Source: an uncultured Lachnospiraceae bacterium (GTDB lineage: Bacteria; Bacillota; Clostridia; Lachnospirales; Lachnospiraceae). From it: 13,701 nucleotides of DNA. Both the position numbers and the translations under genes were made by a program. The DNA lies in contig CADBRG010000147.1 in NCBI GenBank assembly GCA_902797015.1, positions 1-13,701 of the forward strand. The letters are read 5' to 3'. The first letter of the stretch is position 1, and the number at the start of each line of letters is the position of its first letter. Shown in pieces: positions 1 to 6,172 of the stretch. The notes under the pieces are model-generated. The model was not told the origin of the DNA. It saw only the letters and a list, made by a program, of their open reading frames with translations, and made no database searches.

Positions 1-74
1 ATGGCGAAAAACAGCAAAGAAACCGTCAAAGGAGTGGCAAATTGAGGCTATATCGCGCTCAACCAAAGAAAGAT
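1..74. other. Left edge, no assignable gene
   Basis: An ATG at base 1 opens only 14 codons before a TGA at 43-45. The other plus frames run on to stops near 102 and 140 without a recognisable motif. This could be the 3' end of a gene cut by the window edge, but nothing identifies it. Confidence 0.3.
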
Positions 75-100
75 GCCAGACACAGGCTCCTGTATCTGGC
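75..100. terminator. Stem-loop, possible terminator
   Basis: Two 12-base arms (75-86 and 89-100) pair with one mismatch around a tiny loop. On the minus strand the hairpin is followed by a T-rich run (ATCTTTCTTTGG), so it could end transcripts from the serine recombinase gene to its right. On the plus strand the following T tract is poor. Confidence 0.45.
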
Positions 101-148
101 ATGTAATCGTTCATTCTTAATCTATCTATTGGAAATATGAAAGGAGGA

Positions 149-174
149 GTAACAAGCTTTTGATTTCTTGTTAC
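149..174. terminator. Inverted repeat just after the recombinase stop
   Basis: GTAACAAG (149-156) and CTTGTTAC (167-174) form a perfect 8-bp inverted repeat with a 10-base loop. It starts 5 bases past the recombinase stop codon and is followed by TTTTATT on the plus strand and by a pyrimidine-rich run on the minus strand. It may be a bidirectional terminator. A Shine-Dalgarno-like AAGGAGGAG (141-149) overlaps its left arm and has no good start codon after it, so it may be left over from a gene displaced here. Confidence 0.5.
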
Positions 175-179
175 TTTTA

Positions 180-827
180 TTATACCGGTACGGCATCAAA
201 AGAAGCGTCAAAGCTTTTGACAATTAGGGCTCTCTCCCCGATTTTTTTCGCTTTATAGCGGAACGTCGAAACCGGGATCCGCAGCTCCTCGGCTGCCTCA
301 ACGCCATTGATCTCACCCTTTTCCCAGCGTCCATACACCTCCGTGAAATTATCCGGCAACGGAATCTCCGGCCGCCCGAACTTCACGCCCCGCGCTTTCG
401 CCGCCGCGATCCCTTCTGCCTGACGCTGCTTGATCATCTTCCGCTCGTTTTCCGCCACAAACGATAAGATCTGCAGCACCAGGTCGCTCAAGAACGTTCC
501 CATCAGGTCCTTTCCCTGCCGTGTGTCCAAAAGCGGCATGTCGATCACACAGATATCAACCTTTTTCACCTTTGTCAAAACACGCCACTGCTCTAGAATC
601 TCCGCATAGTTCCGGCCCAGCCGGTCGATGCTTTTTAAATAAAGCAGATCTCCCTCCTGCAGAACCTCTAACATCGCCAGATACGACGGTCTGTTAAAAT
701 CCTTTCCTGAGACCTTGTCTATATATATGTTTTTCTCAGGCACCTCCTTTTCCTGCATTACGATCAACTGTCGATCTTCATTCTGATCCCTGCTGCTGAC
801 TCTCACATATCCGTAAACCTGAGGCAT
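180..827 (-). CDS. Small serine recombinase (resolvase/invertase family)
   Basis: This 215-residue protein should cut and rejoin DNA through a serine-DNA intermediate, as Tn3 resolvase and Hin-type invertases do. The N-terminus GYVRVSSRDQ places the expected nucleophile at Ser11. The active-site arginine motif SIDRLGR lies at residues 66-72. The long E-helix with ENERKMIKQRQ is at about 126-136 and is followed by the GRP linker at 151-153. A C-terminal helix-turn-helix spans about 176-192 (AAEELRIPVSTFR). Length fits the small, resolvase-like subgroup rather than the large recombinases. The ATG at 827 is preceded by AAGGAGA (834-840 on the plus strand) at ideal spacing. The tail after the HTH carries a short internal repeat, SFDASFDA; its DNA is echoed at 5921-5956. 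No partner transposase is adjacent, so whether it resolves, inverts or excises DNA is not known. Substrate sites were not identified. Confidence 0.9.
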   Translation of the reverse strand: MPQVYGYVRVSSRDQNEDRQLIVMQEKEVPEKNIYIDKVSGKDFNRPSYLAMLEVLQEGDLLYLKSIDRLGRNYAEILEQWRVLTKVKKVDICVIDMPLLDTRQGKDLMGTFLSDLVLQILSFVAENERKMIKQRQAEGIAAAKARGVKFGRPEIPLPDNFTEVYGRWEKGEINGVEAAEELRIPVSTFRYKAKKIGERALIVKSFDASFDAVPV

Positions 828-870
828 CTATTTTCTCCTTCCATCTCTGGTGACTGGTAAGGAACACATT

Positions 871-897
871 TTTATAACGTTTCCAAGTCCATATCAA
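871..897 (-). promoter_or_regulatory. Candidate recombinase promoter
   Basis: Reading the minus strand, TTGATA (plus 892-897) is followed after 15 bases by TATAAA (plus 871-876). The spacer is short; shifting to TAAAAA gives 17. It sits about 45 bases upstream of the recombinase start. The rest of 841-1040 shows no gene. Confidence 0.35.
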
Positions 898-1040
898 ATG
901 TATGCCCTGCTATTTTAACGCAAAAAGTATGCTTCACTATCCCAGAAACCGACTCAGTGTTTTAAGTTAGTAATAACTATCCACAAAAACAACTTTATGG
1001 GGCATATTGTACTCCATATAACGGACAGACTACTATAATG

Positions 1041-1172
1041 TTACTGAAATAGTGCCGTATTTTTTATCTTTTTAACGGTATAACGAAACGTCGATGCTGT
1101 AACCGCTTCCGGACATTCCTGGATCTCATCCAGAAACAGAAGTGTCCGCCCGGCGACAAAATTTGTGCACGA
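1041..1172 (-). pseudogene. Scar: AAA_14-type ATPase Walker B fragment joined to a recombinase-like tail
   Basis: One open minus frame between stops encodes about 43 residues with no usable start. Its first part (plus about 1101-1157) reads VAGRTLLFLDEIQECPEA. This is the Walker B region typical of the AAA_14/DUF4143 ATPases that are common in gut anaerobes. It runs straight into STFRYTVKKI (plus 1065-1094), which matches STFRYKAKKI at residues 188-197 of the neighbouring recombinase; eight aligned codons share about 18 of 24 bases. After that comes KNTALFQ and a stop. Both parts are fragments, so this is a recombination scar and not a gene. It touches the 5' end of the HipA-like module, which is itself truncated at that point. 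Confidence 0.65.
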
Positions 1173-1438
1173 TTATTGACGTTGATCCCCGCACACAACA
1201 GGTTCAGATTAAGAATTATACTAACGATCGTCAGTTTCGTGCATTTGGGAATATCGAGACACCGGATTATGAACAATACGAAGATTTTCTGGCTTCGAGA
1301 TGTTTTCCTGCTGAGCGGGATAAGATGAAACTAATTCTCCGAGAACTGGATCTTCCGTTTTACGATCCCTTTATGATCATCAGTCAGACAGAAGGTCGAA
1401 TGGCGGAGGATGACTTTTGGATTAAGATTGAGAAATAG
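1142..1438 (+). pseudogene. N-terminal part of a split HipA-like module, 5' truncated
   Basis: The frame gives up to 98 residues from a GTG at 1142, but no ribosome binding site precedes it. Its first codons overlap the antisense ATPase scar, so the true start is probably lost. The readable part (from about residue 10, CTIIDVD, to the end DDFWIKIEK) resembles the small upstream protein of two-gene HipA-like modules of clostridia. In these, a short N-terminal domain ends in a WIK/WIR motif and is followed by a kinase-like protein. FLASRCFPAERDKMKLIL is the most conserved-looking stretch. The stop is 14 bases before the start of the next gene, consistent with an operon. Assignment rests on recall of the family and was not searched. 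Confidence 0.55.
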
Positions 1439-1452
1439 AACCGAGGTATGCC

Positions 1453-2135
1453 ATGATAGTTTTACACGAGAATGACTCCATTCAACTCTGCCCGAAAAGG
1501 ATTATGTCAAATACAAAACCGCGCAGCTACAATTTCAAAATACTGTTTTTCGGGGAACTGCCAGCAAAAACTTTCTTTTACCCGATCAGCAGCTGATTAC
1601 GATCGAGCGTTTATTTTTCCAGCATTATGGAGAATCCTTGTATCAGTCTGTTTTCCATATCACAGATCATAAAAAACGATTGGCTTTTTTAGTCGATTCC
1701 GTAATCCGGTTAACCGGACTTAATGAGTTTGGCATCTACATGAATCGCCTACTCACGTTGGATGCAATTATCTTAAACGAAGACCGGCATACACATAACA
1801 TTGCTGTCATCATGAACCCGGATGGGACATATGATTATTGCCCGATTTTTGATAACGGCGCCGGCTTGCTTTCGGATACAACGCTTGACTATCCGACGGA
1901 TCAGGATACCTACAGTCTAATGGAAAAGGTACACGCAAAAACATTCTGCCGGGACTTTGATGAACAGCTTGATCTTTCAGAGGAACTGTATGGTTATAAT
2001 CTGACCTTCAATCTGACAGAAAAACAACTCCTCGCTTTTCTCTGTGAAGAAACAATCTATCCCGAAAACATCCGCGCGCGTGTCGAAACCGTATTGCGAG
2101 CGCAAATGCGAAAATATCAGTATCTGTTCAAGTGA
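1453..2135 (+). pseudogene. HipA-like kinase domain protein with a one-base frameshift
   Basis: An ATG at 1453 follows GAGG (1443-1446) at good spacing and reads MIVLHENDSIQLCP. The frame is then lost in the run CCCGAAAAGG (1491-1500). The next frame continues without a break as EKDYVKYKTAQLQFQ to the stop at 2133-2135. Adding one G would restore a single protein of about 227 residues. The intact part has the HipA-C kinase signatures NEDRHTHN (catalytic loop, about 1780-1803) and CPIFDNG (metal-binding, DFG-like, about 1839-1859). HipA proteins are toxin kinases that phosphorylate translation factors, usually held in check by an HTH partner, and no such partner is seen here. Without correction the only in-frame start is a TTG at 1638, which would give 165 residues lacking the front of the kinase fold. 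The lesion may be real decay or a sequencing error. Together with the truncated first gene, decay is more likely. Confidence 0.7.
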
Positions 2136-2165
2136 ATTTTTTGCAGACATCTGCATTTTTCACGT

Positions 2166-2205
2166 AAAAAAAGGACCCTATCGATGCTTTTCAATCGATA
2201 GGGTC
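2166..2205 (-). terminator. Strong intrinsic terminator of the NlpC/P60 gene
   Basis: Perfect 12-bp arms GACCCTATCGAT (2174-2185) and ATCGATAGGGTC (2194-2205) enclose an 8-base loop. On the minus strand they are followed by seven Ts (plus 2166-2172). It lies 11 bases past the stop of the minus-strand hydrolase gene. It also lies beyond the HipA-like gene on the plus strand and may insulate the convergent pair. Confidence 0.92.
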
Positions 2206-2216
2206 TAATGCTTTTA

Positions 2217-4322
2217 CTATTCATAATAGCTGCCGACGTTCTCGGCTTTTATGATGTTCTGGTTCCACTCGGGGTGGCATGCGTCCGTTCCCGGATTCGC
2301 ATGGCCACTTTGATACCAGCTCTTCTGGTCGACGACAAATTCGATGATGCAGTCGCCGTCCATGTGTCCGTATGCGTTGCAGCCCGGATCGTTCTGGTTC
2401 TTGAAGTCTCCGATGATGCACGGGATGACAGTTCCGTCTTCCTGGTAGAAGTCGACGTAATCACCGATGTTTCCATATGTCGATGTACACGCGACAACGT
2501 AGCGGTTGTCAACCACACCGAAACCTTCCGGATCAAAAGTCATGCCGGCGGCCTTCTTAAATGCCCACTGCTGGGATCTGCGGTCTGTGACCTTCTGCCA
2601 GCCCATGTAGGTATGAATGCTACCAAGGCCCGACGGGATATCATAGCGTACGGCATCTTTTTCATCGATGATGCGGACCGCTGCCACTGCAGAGCCGTAA
2701 CTTACCTTCGATGCCACGATACCATATTTGGTGGACTTCGCCTCAATCGTCTTGCCATCACCTGCGTAGATCACAACATGGTAAATACCGTTGTCATCTC
2801 CGTAGAAAATCAGATCGCCCGGGAGCGCATCCTCTACCTCGATCGGTGTTCCGCATGTCGCCTGCTCCGCAGAGGAATGCGGCAGGGAATAGCCGTATTG
2901 CGCGAAAATACTAAGCACAAAACCGGAGCAGTCTGCGCCGTTTGTCAGGCTCGTGCCGCCCCAGACATAGGGATTCCCGATAAACTGGGAAGCGTACTGC
3001 AGGATCGAGTTCCGAAGCATGCCGTCTGGCACGCCGGAGCGGATCGATGTCATGGTATAGTACAGTGCTTTGTTGTCCTCCGGGGCGATTTTCTGCGTCG
3101 CTGTCGCGTAGTCAGCTTCGTCCTTCGTGAGGTTGTCCGTCATCTCCAGCAGCTCGCTCTTCACAAAACCTCTCACATCACCGGATTCCACGTATACCCA
3201 GTCGTCATCCTTATCCGCGATCACATAGGCAATGCCGTCTGCCGGAAGGATTCCGACGATCCTGGATTTCTCATTCGCCTTCTCACGGATATTGATCTTT
3301 CCTTTTGCAGGAAGCACGGGATCTCTTTCTACCACTGTCTGATAGACCGTTGCTCTCTCATATGCAAAAGCTTTGTTTTCTTTCTTCGTTATATATTCGT
3401 ATGCTTTTGAAGCGACATCTTCAATGTCGATGTCCATACCCGTACGCGCAGAAACGTATCCGGCCGTTTCTTCGAGTTCTTTGGTCAGCGGCACCGCATC
3501 CTCTCCTGTCAGGAGCTTATCAGTCTCTACAAAACCACGAACTGTACCGGACTCGATATAGTACCAGTCGCCTTCGTCCTTGATCAGATAGCAGAGCGCA
3601 TCCTTTTTCAGCTCTCCGATCTCGCGTGCCGAATCACTCTTTTCTTCCATGACCATGACATCTTCGGACGCATAGGCATAGTCCTTTGCCACCGTCCAGA
3701 AGCGGAAGCTGTTATTGATCACCGGAGCAGGAACGAGATCTCCCTCCGGGATGACTTCCGTATCATCTTCATGCAGGTCTTCCGTCTCCTTCACGCTGTC
3801 ATCATCCGTCAGCGGAACCGTAGCCTCCACAGCTGTAGTCTCTGCCGGCTGCTCTGCCTGTGCGGCCTTTGTTGCGTTAGGATCTGCATTGTCTTTGGCA
3901 TCTGTCTGTGTAGTACCGTTCGCTTCTGCATTTTTATTCACATCAGACTGTGCGGCGCTATCAGCAGCGCTCTTGTCCTCACTGGTTGGCTCAGTATCTT
4001 TTGACGCACTGCCCGTTCCTGATGCATCGGACGGAGTCTGGCTTCCACCTGTCTCGGAAGAATCTGTAGTTCCCCCTGTTGTATCCGTATTCCCTGTACT
4101 GCCGCTATCTTCGCCCGCAGCCGATCCGGAACCTGACTGTGAGGAGTCTCCACCATTATCTCCTGATGACTGGCCACTCCCGCCACCTGGCACCACAGAG
4201 GTTTCCTCCTCTGCGGATAATTCTGCTGCACACACAACTGGCAGGGATTGTGAAACTACAACCCCTGCCGCCAGTGAAATAATAATCGCTTTTTTGAATC
4301 TTGTTAATTTCTTGAAATTCAT
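2217..4322 (-). CDS. Secreted SH3b-NlpC/P60 cell-wall hydrolase
   Basis: This 701-residue exported protein should cut peptide bonds in peptidoglycan stem peptides. The N-terminus has basic residues, a hydrophobic core (about 12-30) and an ACA-like cleavage area near residues 31-33 (VCAAEL). A Ser/Gly/Thr/Asp-rich spacer runs from about 40 to 190. Two bacterial SH3-like repeats follow, at about 210-270 and 325-392, each ending in the same sequence pattern (WYYIESGTVRGFV and WVYVESGDVRGFV). The NlpC/P60 domain covers about 435-552: the nucleophile is Cys465 in GADCSGFV, the base His515 in YHVVIYAG, and the third polar residue may be Glu527 in TIEAKS. A further C-terminal region of about 135 residues (565-701) is rich in Trp, Tyr and Cys, with the signature HANPGTDACHPEW. 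It looks like an extra wall- or substrate-binding domain that I cannot name. The start at 4322 has only a weak GAAGAA ribosome site. The gene has its own promoter and terminator, so it is monocistronic. Confidence 0.92.
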   Translation of the reverse strand: MNFKKLTRFKKAIIISLAAGVVVSQSLPVVCAAELSAEEETSVVPGGGSGQSSGDNGGDSSQSGSGSAAGEDSGSTGNTDTTGGTTDSSETGGSQTPSDASGTGSASKDTEPTSEDKSAADSAAQSDVNKNAEANGTTQTDAKDNADPNATKAAQAEQPAETTAVEATVPLTDDDSVKETEDLHEDDTEVIPEGDLVPAPVINNSFRFWTVAKDYAYASEDVMVMEEKSDSAREIGELKKDALCYLIKDEGDWYYIESGTVRGFVETDKLLTGEDAVPLTKELEETAGYVSARTGMDIDIEDVASKAYEYITKKENKAFAYERATVYQTVVERDPVLPAKGKINIREKANEKSRIVGILPADGIAYVIADKDDDWVYVESGDVRGFVKSELLEMTDNLTKDEADYATATQKIAPEDNKALYYTMTSIRSGVPDGMLRNSILQYASQFIGNPYVWGGTSLTNGADCSGFVLSIFAQYGYSLPHSSAEQATCGTPIEVEDALPGDLIFYGDDNGIYHVVIYAGDGKTIEAKSTKYGIVASKVSYGSAVAAVRIIDEKDAVRYDIPSGLGSIHTYMGWQKVTDRRSQQWAFKKAAGMTFDPEGFGVVDNRYVVACTSTYGNIGDYVDFYQEDGTVIPCIIGDFKNQNDPGCNAYGHMDGDCIIEFVVDQKSWYQSGHANPGTDACHPEWNQNIIKAENVGSYYE

Positions 4323-4369
4323 GAATTCTTCGTCTTTATAAATACAATCCTTATCAGTTCAGTAGATAT

Positions 4370-4398
4370 ATTTTACTCCTCCATTGGGATGGTTTCAA
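4370..4398 (-). promoter_or_regulatory. Sigma-A promoter of the NlpC/P60 gene
   Basis: On the minus strand TTGAAA (plus 4393-4398), a 17-base spacer and TAAAAT (plus 4370-4375) form a good housekeeping promoter. The predicted start of transcription is near 4363, giving a leader of about 40 bases to the ATG at 4322. That is too short for a large riboswitch. Confidence 0.65.
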
Positions 4399-4442
4399 CT
4401 ACATGATATGGTGCCATAATAAGGTGTGTAGTACTTAATCTA

Positions 4443-5294
4443 TTACTTCTCCTCCAGCAAAGCTTTCAAACGCTCTATTTCCTGCTCTGCCGCATTTGCC
4501 CGCTGCTTCTCTTTTTCAGTATTCTCGCGTTCCAGACGACGGCCTTCTTCAACACCTTCTTGCCGCCCTTGCTCAAATCCTTCAACTCGCCCCTCATCCC
4601 GTATGATCTTCTCATACAGTTCCTGGTCGAATTCTTCAAGTGTCGTGCTTACCACCTGGTTCCGGTTGTTCTCTAGAAATTCCTTCAAAATGTCCTGCGT
4701 CATACAATCCTTCACCGCCTTTTCTATTGCTTCCTGCAGCGGCATGGCCTTTCGATATTGATTGACCACTGCCACGAACTGCATGTATTCCTTCAGGCTG
4801 CGGCAGGCATTTTTCAGATCCTCGTTCATCCCTTCGTTGATGTTATACACCGTAACGATCAGCTCAAGTTCCGGATCTGAGACCTGCTTTGCGTACAGGT
4901 CAGAGAGTCTATAGGAGAACTTCTCTGCCTGTGCTTCCTCTCCATTATAGAATACCACACGCGGTACGGGAATCGTCTTTTTCGTGCGGCCGTATAGATT
5001 ATTTGCCGGAAAAAGTCTCTGCAGTTCACCGGAAACATAGTACAGATCCCGAAGCGGCATATTTGGATTCGGTGTCGACTGATGCTCGTAAAGATTCAGC
5101 GTACTGTCGATCATGATCGCCACATCATTCTTCATATTCAGGTAGATCGCATTCTCCAATGTCACGATCTCCAGCTTGGCCGGATCGTCATACTTTGTCC
5201 CGTTCAATGCGTTGTATAAACTCAGCGCCTCTTTCGGCTCCTTAAATAGCATCCGGAAAACAGTGTCCTTATACATCGGGTTTGCTTTTGCCAT
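4443..5294 (-). CDS. Rpn-family PD-(D/E)XK nuclease / putative transposase
   Basis: The 283-residue protein belongs to the Rpn (recombination-promoting nuclease) group, which is related to transposase_31 and restriction-type nucleases. The N-terminal half carries the family pattern: KDTVFRMLF (Asp10), LNMKNDVAIMID (Asp57) and LYEHQST (Glu70-x-Gln72). These are placed where PD-(D/E)XK enzymes keep their metal ligands. PLRDLYYVSGEL (80-91) and VVFYNGEE (113-120) are also typical. The C-terminus (about 232-283) is a highly charged helical or coiled-coil tail with EGR/EGV repeats, as in many family members. GAGGAGG lies about 8 bases before the ATG at 5294. E. coli Rpn proteins are DNA endonucleases that raise RecA-independent recombination. 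In clostridia the family is often multicopy and its role is unclear. No terminal inverted repeats mark it as an autonomous element here. The 120 bases between it and the NlpC gene hold that gene's promoter. Confidence 0.87.
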   Translation of the reverse strand: MAKANPMYKDTVFRMLFKEPKEALSLYNALNGTKYDDPAKLEIVTLENAIYLNMKNDVAIMIDSTLNLYEHQSTPNPNMPLRDLYYVSGELQRLFPANNLYGRTKKTIPVPRVVFYNGEEAQAEKFSYRLSDLYAKQVSDPELELIVTVYNINEGMNEDLKNACRSLKEYMQFVAVVNQYRKAMPLQEAIEKAVKDCMTQDILKEFLENNRNQVVSTTLEEFDQELYEKIIRDEGRVEGFEQGRQEGVEEGRRLERENTEKEKQRANAAEQEIERLKALLEEK

Positions 5295-5343
5295 ACACGA
5301 TTCCTCCTCAACAATTCAAGTACTTATGATCAGTTTAAGAGTG

Positions 5344-5371
5344 AGTATATCGTCTTTATTTCAGACTTCAA
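5344..5371 (-). promoter_or_regulatory. Candidate promoter of the Rpn-family gene
   Basis: On the minus strand TTGAAG (plus 5366-5371), a 16-base spacer and TATACT (plus 5344-5349) match a housekeeping promoter. The leader to the ATG at 5294 would be about 42 bases. Confidence 0.5.
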
Positions 5372-5458
5372 TAGGCTTTAAAAAAATGACTGAAAAAGGC
5401 GAAAAAATAATTAAGAAAGCGAAAAGCCCAGGCATTAAGAGATTTCTCATCGTAACAA

Positions 5459-5490
5459 CAGCAGCCAGGTCATGATGACCTTGGCTGCTG
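5459..5490. terminator. Long stem-loop, bidirectional terminator
   Basis: CAGCAGCCAGGTCAT (5459-5473) pairs with ATGACCTTGGCTGCTG (5475-5490) with one bulge, giving a strong hairpin. TGTCTGTTGCTT follows on the plus strand and TTGTTACG on the minus strand. It lies 43 bases past the small membrane ORF at 5533-5661 and upstream of the Rpn gene, so it probably separates the two transcripts. Confidence 0.65.
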
Positions 5491-5532
5491 TCTGTTGCTT
5501 ATTTACTTGTTACTACTGTTTGTCAGTATTTC

Positions 5533-5661
5533 TTATGCCGGTGCATTTTCTTCTTCTTCGTCATCTTCCTTGTCTTTTTTCACTTTTGCAAGTGCTGCAA
5601 GTACGATCTGTACTACCAGGATGATGATCATCAGAATCGTGAACTTATCTACCAGCTGCAT
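5533..5661 (-). CDS. Small single-pass membrane protein, 42 residues
   Basis: The ORF starts at ATG 5661 and ends at TAA 5533-5535. It has a hydrophobic stretch at about residues 8-25 (ILMIIILVVQIVLAALA), then a Lys-rich junction (KVKKDK) and an acidic run (EDDEEEE). This is the layout expected of a tiny inner-membrane protein with a cytosolic charged tail. AGGAAG lies about 9-10 bases before the start. No family is recognised. It overlaps the end of another small TM-plus-charged-tail ORF (5645-5734). The coding-like composition argues that it is real or recently was. The region upstream looks frame-broken, so it might also be the remaining end of a longer gene. Confidence 0.45.
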   Translation of the reverse strand: MQLVDKFTILMIIILVVQIVLAALAKVKKDKEDDEEEENAPA

Positions 5662-5734
5662 CGTCAGCTTCTTCCTGCTCTTCTTTTCTCTTACCGATAA
5701 ATCTGATCAGGAGGAATACACACAGTGCTGCCAT
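5645..5734 (-). CDS. Tiny ORF with hydrophobic start and charged tail, possibly the remnant of a longer gene
   Basis: Starting at ATG 5734 it encodes 29 residues: a short hydrophobic part (ALCVFLLIRFI) and then KRKEEQEEADD. The same frame is open further upstream but interrupted by a TGA near 5753-5755. The adjacent frame between about 5745 and 5827 encodes a coding-like GTYQFTFRKEDED. The pattern suggests a gene broken by frame changes, of which this is the membrane-anchor end. It overlaps the next small ORF by 17 bases. There is no convincing ribosome site. Confidence 0.3.
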   Translation of the reverse strand: MAALCVFLLIRFIGKRKEEQEEADDAAGR

Positions 5735-6070
5735 CGGCTTTCCGTTGTATCCTCATCTTCCTTTCGGAAGGTAAACTGGTAGGTTCCGGCCTCCCGGCCT
5801 TTTGTATTGCATATTGTCTCTCGAATCTATGTGATACGATAGGTTCCTTCTATATATAAAAGAAACCCGTTGTAGACCTTTTGTCAAAGTCTATTATGTC
5901 ACACTATAGATTCTTCAATTTCATTTTACCGCATTAGCATCAAAAGAACCGTCAAAAATATTGCTCAACACGGTAAAACGCGATATATTTAGCCAATTTT
6001 GCACTGTAATCTATCGTGTTAAATATACTTTATTTTGCCTTGTGTGACAATGCCTGACAGGCCAGATTTC
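5735..6070. other. Gap without an intact gene; short repeats and a recombinase-tail echo
   Basis: No ORF with a start, ribosome site and recognisable product occurs here. The stretch holds broken coding-like frames (5745-5827), the recombinase-tail echo at 5921-5956, and three near-copies of AATCTATNGTGT. These are GAATCTATGTGA at 5824-5835, the inverted ACACTATAGATT at 5901-5912, and AATCTATCGTGT at about 6008-6019. Confidence 0.5.
5921..5956 (-). pseudogene. Echo of the serine recombinase 3' end
   Basis: On the minus strand this reads FDGSFDANAVK and a stop. The intact recombinase ends FDASFDAVPV and a stop. The DNA at plus 5937-5956 matches plus 193-212 with one mismatch in 20 bases, in the same orientation and frame. 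Similarity ends just upstream, so only the terminal codons were kept or deposited. Confidence 0.55.
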
Positions 6071-6105
6071 GGCAAAGTGGCACGAAAAGCGGCATTTTGG
6101 CACGG
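6071..6105. repeat. Two tandem 16-base units
   Basis: CGGCAAAGTGGCACGA (6071-6086) and CGGCATTTTGGCACGG (6090-6105) share 12 of 16 bases with a 19-base step. The unit ends CGGCA and TGGCACG are constant. This resembles the multiple short repeats at the ends of some insertion sequences, but no transposase is present. Confidence 0.45.
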
Positions 6106-6110
6106 ATTAA

Positions 6111-6154
6111 GGGCCAGGCATCTTCGCGCTGTTAAGCGTGAAGTTACCTGGCCC
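6111..6154. repeat. Palindromic repeat, subtype 1 copy A, after the pyrophosphatase stop
   Basis: GGGCCAGG (6111-6118) pairs with CCTGGCCC (6147-6154). An inner stem, TCTTCGCGC with GCGTGAAG, surrounds a short loop. It lies 18 bases past the stop of the minus-strand pyrophosphatase and could serve as its terminator. About 80 percent of its bases match the hairpin at 7881-7920 at the other end of that gene. Confidence 0.75.
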
Positions 6155-6172
6155 ATTGTTTCTTGCGTAACC

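Noticed and set aside
1029..1047. TATAAT box upstream of the HipA-like remnant
   Set aside because: No -35 at 16-18 bases and the first gene has lost its start; not called as a promoter.
1491..1500. Programmed frameshift in the HipA-like gene
   Set aside because: CCCGAAAAGG is not a canonical slippery heptamer with a following structure, and the partner gene is also damaged; simple loss of a base is more economical.
2208..3410. Long plus-strand ORF of 400 codons
   Set aside because: It lies opposite the NlpC/P60 gene, whose motifs, promoter and terminator are clear; it has no ribosome site and no recognisable domain.
3715..4341. Plus-strand Ser/Val-rich ORF of 208 codons
   Set aside because: It is the antisense reading of the low-complexity spacer and signal peptide of the hydrolase.
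5495..5782. Plus-strand hydrophobic ORF of 95 codons
   Set aside because: No ribosome site; its Ser and Leu runs are the complement of acidic and hydrophobic codons of the minus-strand small ORFs.
5724..5858. Plus-strand GTG-start ORF after AGGAGGAAT
   Set aside because: Good ribosome-site spacing, but the 44-residue product is featureless and antisense to more coding-like frames; treated as chance.
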